7,427 bases of DNA, taken from assembly GCA_021413625.1 (NCBI GenBank), contig JAIOPY010000078.1, positions 1-7,427 on the forward strand, given 5' to 3'. This document shows positions 4,887-7,427 of this stretch, in pieces (within the stretch, counting starts at the first letter, position 1; every line of letters starts with the position of its first letter). Position numbers and translations under genes: made by a program. Under the pieces are notes generated by a model that saw only the letters and a program-made list of their open reading frames with translations, ran no database searches and had not been told where the DNA came from. The DNA is from Candidatus Nomurabacteria bacterium. GTDB taxonomy: Bacteria > Patescibacteriota > Minisyncoccia > Phycocordibacterales > UBA9973.

Positions 4887-6107
4887 ATGAAAAAATTTAA
4901 ACTAGTAACACTCCTAGGTATTCGGCCAGACTATATACGGATGTTTAAGTTAATCAAGCTCCTAGACGAGGGGCAAAAAGAGCATAATTATGAACATATT
5001 TTGGTTCATTCCGGACAGCATTATGACCCAGAGCTTTTTGGTAATTTTCTTAAAGATTTAAATATAAGAACTCCGGACATTGATTTAGGCATAGGGCTTA
5101 CTTTGAAAGAAAGGGGAGTAAATAACTATGCAGCTCAAACAGCGCTTTTAGACGAGCGAGTGTATGAAATGTTGGAAAAGGTTAAGCCCGATGCAGTAAT
5201 GTATTTAGGTGATACAAATACAGTTCTTTCTTCTGTTATAGTAGCTCGCTATGGATTGCCAGTTATTCACCTTGAAGCAGGTGGTAGAAGCTTTGATTGG
5301 CGTATGCCAGAAGAGAAATGTCGTATTGTTATAGACCATCTTTCGGACGCGCTTTACAGCTATTTACCTCGTTATAAAGAGTTACTTTTAGCGGAGGGCA
5401 TAGCTGATTTTCGGGTGCTTGCAATCGGCAATATAATTATGGACGCTGTAAATGAATGGAAGGATAAAATTGCAGAGTCTCGTGTTTTGGCAACAGTTGG
5501 TGTTGAGAATAAAAAGTTTATATTAACAACAATTCACAGAGAAGAAAATATTTCCAAAAAAGAAATTTTGGAGAATAAACTTAAAGATATGTTGAAATTT
5601 TCAGAAGAAAAAGGTTTGCCTATTGTGTTTCCGGTAATGCCGAGAACTTGGAATAATATTGAAAAGTTTGGGCTTGGTGGTTTAATTGAAAATAAAGCAT
5701 TTATTAAAACCAAGCCGTTAGGTTTTTTTGATTTTTTACGTCTAGAGGCAGAAGCCCGACTGATTGTTTCTGATAGTGGCACTGTGCAAGAGGAAGCATT
5801 GATTGTTGGTACACCCTGTGTTATCACGAGGCGTTCTACTGAGCGACCAGAAACTATTTCTGCAGGTGCGACTATTCTTGAAGGTTTTGAAGGAGAAGGA
5901 ACTCTTTATGCTAAGATGGCTGAAGCTTGGGATATGAAAACTGACTGGGATAGAACGATATTAAACCCAGAAGGGGGTAGTCCAAGCGAGCGTGTTTTTG
6001 AAGATTTGATGTCTAAAATTCAAGAAGGATATTTTGGTAAGTCTAGAGATTATGAGAATATAAAAAATAATTCTTTTGTGCGTAAAGCATATAGTAAAAA
6101 AATATAG
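4887..6107 (+). CDS. UDP-N-acetylglucosamine 2-epimerase family protein, FnlC/CapG-like
   Basis: Cytoplasmic UDP-sugar 2-epimerase of the WecB superfamily (GT-B fold, PF02350). Its 406 residues exceed the usual 370-380, mainly in a lysine-rich C-terminal tail. Landmarks are GIRPDYIRM (11-19), LVHSGQHYDPEL (39-50), LGDTN with D109 (107-111), HLEAGGRSFDWRMPEE (128-143) carrying E130 and E142/E143, HREEN with H217 (217-221), SDSGTVQEEA (295-304) and STERPETISAG (317-327). These cover the acidic, His and nucleotide-binding positions known from E. coli WecB. R18 stands where WecB has Lys15. That Arg, together with VHxGQxYDxEL and EAGxRxFDxRxPEE, resembles FnlC/CapG enzymes, which epimerise C2 of UDP-6-deoxy-L-talosamine, more than plain UDP-GlcNAc/ManNAc epimerases. 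UDP-L-FucNAc or UDP-L-QuiNAc synthesis is therefore a reasonable inference; simple UDP-ManNAc formation remains possible. The start agrees with the family N-terminus. The glycosyltransferase gene follows after two bases. Confidence 0.9.
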   Translation: MKKFKLVTLLGIRPDYIRMFKLIKLLDEGQKEHNYEHILVHSGQHYDPELFGNFLKDLNIRTPDIDLGIGLTLKERGVNNYAAQTALLDERVYEMLEKVKPDAVMYLGDTNTVLSSVIVARYGLPVIHLEAGGRSFDWRMPEEKCRIVIDHLSDALYSYLPRYKELLLAEGIADFRVLAIGNIIMDAVNEWKDKIAESRVLATVGVENKKFILTTIHREENISKKEILENKLKDMLKFSEEKGLPIVFPVMPRTWNNIEKFGLGGLIENKAFIKTKPLGFFDFLRLEAEARLIVSDSGTVQEEALIVGTPCVITRRSTERPETISAGATILEGFEGEGTLYAKMAEAWDMKTDWDRTILNPEGGSPSERVFEDLMSKIQEGYFGKSRDYENIKNNSFVRKAYSKKI

Positions 6108-6109
6108 CT

Positions 6110-7427
6110 ATGTTTAGTATAAAAAAGTATATTAAAAAAATAGTTGAGAGCTTGCCTTTATATTTCCAAAAGAAAATTTACTTAGCTTGGCATTATTTTA
6201 ATAATCCTTTTTTAGCAGTTTCTTTATCTCGTTCCGTAAAAACGTATGGGTTGGATTTAACCGAAGAAGACAAAAAAGTTAGGGTTATAGGTTTTTTAAA
6301 AATTCATAATGAGATGAGTTTTGGTAATTTAGAGCGAGTATTAAAACATTTGAAGGAAATTTGTAATGAGATAGTTGTTTGTGATTGTGAATCAACTGAT
6401 GGCAGTGCCGAGTTTGCTAAAAAATATACAGAACATGTCCTATATGAGAAAAATGATTTTCAGCATGAGATGAAAGTTAAACAAACTATGCTGGACTATA
6501 CTATTTCATTGAATCCAGATTGGATTTTTTGGTTAGATGCCGATGAGGTGGTTGAAAGAATAGGTGAGATGGGGGGTATCCGTAAACTATGTGTTTTAGG
6601 TGATAAAGAAAAAATAGATGCATTTGAATTTCCAGAAATAAATCTTTGGAAGGACACTAAACATTACCGAGATGATGAATTTTGGGCGAAGGGGTTATTT
6701 GTTCGGCTCTGGAAGAATAATGGAAAATTAAAATTTGAAACAGCTACAGGTTTGCATAAGCAACAACACCCTGTAGGGTTAAATAATATACAGAAAAGTG
6801 ATTTGTCGGTAATTCATTACGGTTTTTCTTCTCCAGAGATTATTCAGCAAAAATATGAACGTTATAAAGCTAATGGTCAATCTGGATTTGCTCTTGAACG
6901 CATATCTCCATCTAGTGATAAAGGTGTCGTATTGAAAGAACTAAATATTGACCTTATCCCTTTATCTGCTCTTAAGGTTGTGGTGGTTGCTCTTATATAT
7001 AGGTCAACTGGATATGCTGACTTCGTGTATAAGTCCTTCCTTAAACACTCTGAAGGAGCTGAGTTCTTATTTATTGCAAACGACGCTACTCCAAAAATCA
7101 AACAATATCTTTCAGAAAAAAATATACCCCATTTAATTTTTGATAATGAAAATAAGGAAGAATATTATTTAAATAGAGTTTATAGGGCTTGGAATTACGG
7201 GGGAATGAATGCCCCTGGAGATGTTATTGTTTTTGTAAATTCTGATATGGCTTTTACTAAGGGTTGGCTAACTAATTTATTAAAGAATATTACAAAAAAC
7301 AGAATTGTATGTTCTCGTCTTGTGGAAAGTGGCAAGTTATTGAGTGGGCAATATGCTATTGCAAAAAACTTCGGACAAACATACAATGAATTTAGTGAGA
7401 CAGAGTTTACGGAATATGCAGAAAGTA
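6110..7427 (+). CDS. Two-domain family 2-type glycosyltransferase (3' partial)
   Basis: The frame opens at ATG 6110 and stays open for 439 codons to the window edge, so the C-terminus is missing. After a basic, hydrophobic-patched leader of about 60 residues, the first GT-A domain has VIGFLKIHNE (about 62-71), CDCESTDGS (91-99) with D92 and D97, and FWLDADEVVE with the metal-binding D143-A-D145. These are the hallmarks of GT2 enzymes related to the WaaE/SunS-type group. From about residue 286 a second nucleotide-sugar-fold domain starts: VVVVALIYRSTG, then FLFIANDAT, then VIVFVNSDMAFTKGWL, where N377-S-D379 takes the DxD place. This suggests two sequential transfer activities in one polypeptide, probably at the inner face of the membrane. 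No membrane segment is evident. The gene starts two bases after the epimerase stop, without a Shine-Dalgarno, and is probably translationally coupled. Donor and acceptor are unknown. Confidence 0.85.
   Translation, partial: MFSIKKYIKKIVESLPLYFQKKIYLAWHYFNNPFLAVSLSRSVKTYGLDLTEEDKKVRVIGFLKIHNEMSFGNLERVLKHLKEICNEIVVCDCESTDGSAEFAKKYTEHVLYEKNDFQHEMKVKQTMLDYTISLNPDWIFWLDADEVVERIGEMGGIRKLCVLGDKEKIDAFEFPEINLWKDTKHYRDDEFWAKGLFVRLWKNNGKLKFETATGLHKQQHPVGLNNIQKSDLSVIHYGFSSPEIIQQKYERYKANGQSGFALERISPSSDKGVVLKELNIDLIPLSALKVVVVALIYRSTGYADFVYKSFLKHSEGAEFLFIANDATPKIKQYLSEKNIPHLIFDNENKEEYYLNRVYRAWNYGGMNAPGDVIVFVNSDMAFTKGWLTNLLKNITKNRIVCSRLVESGKLLSGQYAIAKNFGQTYNEFSETEFTEYAES

Noticed and set aside
4126..4900. 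Several plus-strand open frames (4126-4323, 4208-4453, 4411-4695, 4454-4636, 4688-4900)
   Set aside because: They are antisense shadows in the G+C-rich segment. The minus-strand frame alone has domain motifs, promoter, ribosome binding site and terminator.
6877..7386. Open frames at 6877-7101 (-), 6948-7136 (+) and 7195-7386 (-)
   Set aside because: They lie inside the glycosyltransferase frame, which is open from 6110 to the edge and carries the recognisable motifs.
1..7427. CRISPR array, tRNA, rRNA or riboswitch
   Set aside because: No spaced direct repeats, cloverleaf or conserved rRNA strings were seen. The only gene-free gaps are about 56, 90 and 104 bases and are explained by promoters and a terminator.

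Overview
The window is part of a surface-polysaccharide locus from a low-GC bacterium. Sampled 60-base lines of the main genes run roughly 17-40% G+C. It starts inside an O-antigen ligase/polymerase-type membrane protein. Next come three nucleotide-sugar genes in tight succession: an extended SDR, an RmlC-like cupin and an RmlD-like reductase. After an interruption it continues with a UDP-GlcNAc 2-epimerase-family enzyme and a two-domain glycosyltransferase that runs off the right edge. All of these are on the plus strand with 2-6 base gaps or a 14-base overlap. The only longer gaps are the 56-base promoter-bearing gap before the SDR and the interruption at 4042-4886. Compactness, A+T richness, absence of Shine-Dalgarno sequences and a ligase with a TPR tail fit a Patescibacteria (CPR, Parcubacteria-like) genome. 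That is an inference at moderate confidence; there is no rRNA or other marker here. All visible stops are TAA or TAG and the standard bacterial code works.

The interruption is the most notable part. Bases about 4042-4850 have a very different composition (about 52-63% G+C on sampled lines) and hold a single gene on the opposite strand. It encodes a 216-residue DUF218/YdcF-like protein. This gene has its own strong promoter (TTGACA-17-TATCTT), its own GGAGG ribosome binding site and its own intrinsic terminator, whose U-tract abuts the stop codon of the upstream reductase gene. It looks like a self-contained, moron-like one-gene cassette set between the reductase and 2-epimerase genes. Transcription of the polysaccharide operon appears to restart just after it, from an extended -10 element placed so that the mRNA would begin at or next to the epimerase ATG.

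Working model: the SDR, cupin, reductase and 2-epimerase make one or more unusual UDP- or dTDP-linked sugars. The reductase plus FnlC/CapG-like 2-epimerase resemble the last steps of UDP-L-FucNAc or UDP-L-QuiNAc synthesis, but the expected CapD/FnlA-type dehydratase is not in the window. The glycosyltransferase would add sugars to a lipid-linked glycan, and the ligase-type membrane protein would polymerise or transfer it. The DUF218-like gene has no visible mechanistic link to this pathway. No rRNA, tRNA, CRISPR array, transposase or integrase was seen, and there is no gene-free stretch longer than about 105 bases.
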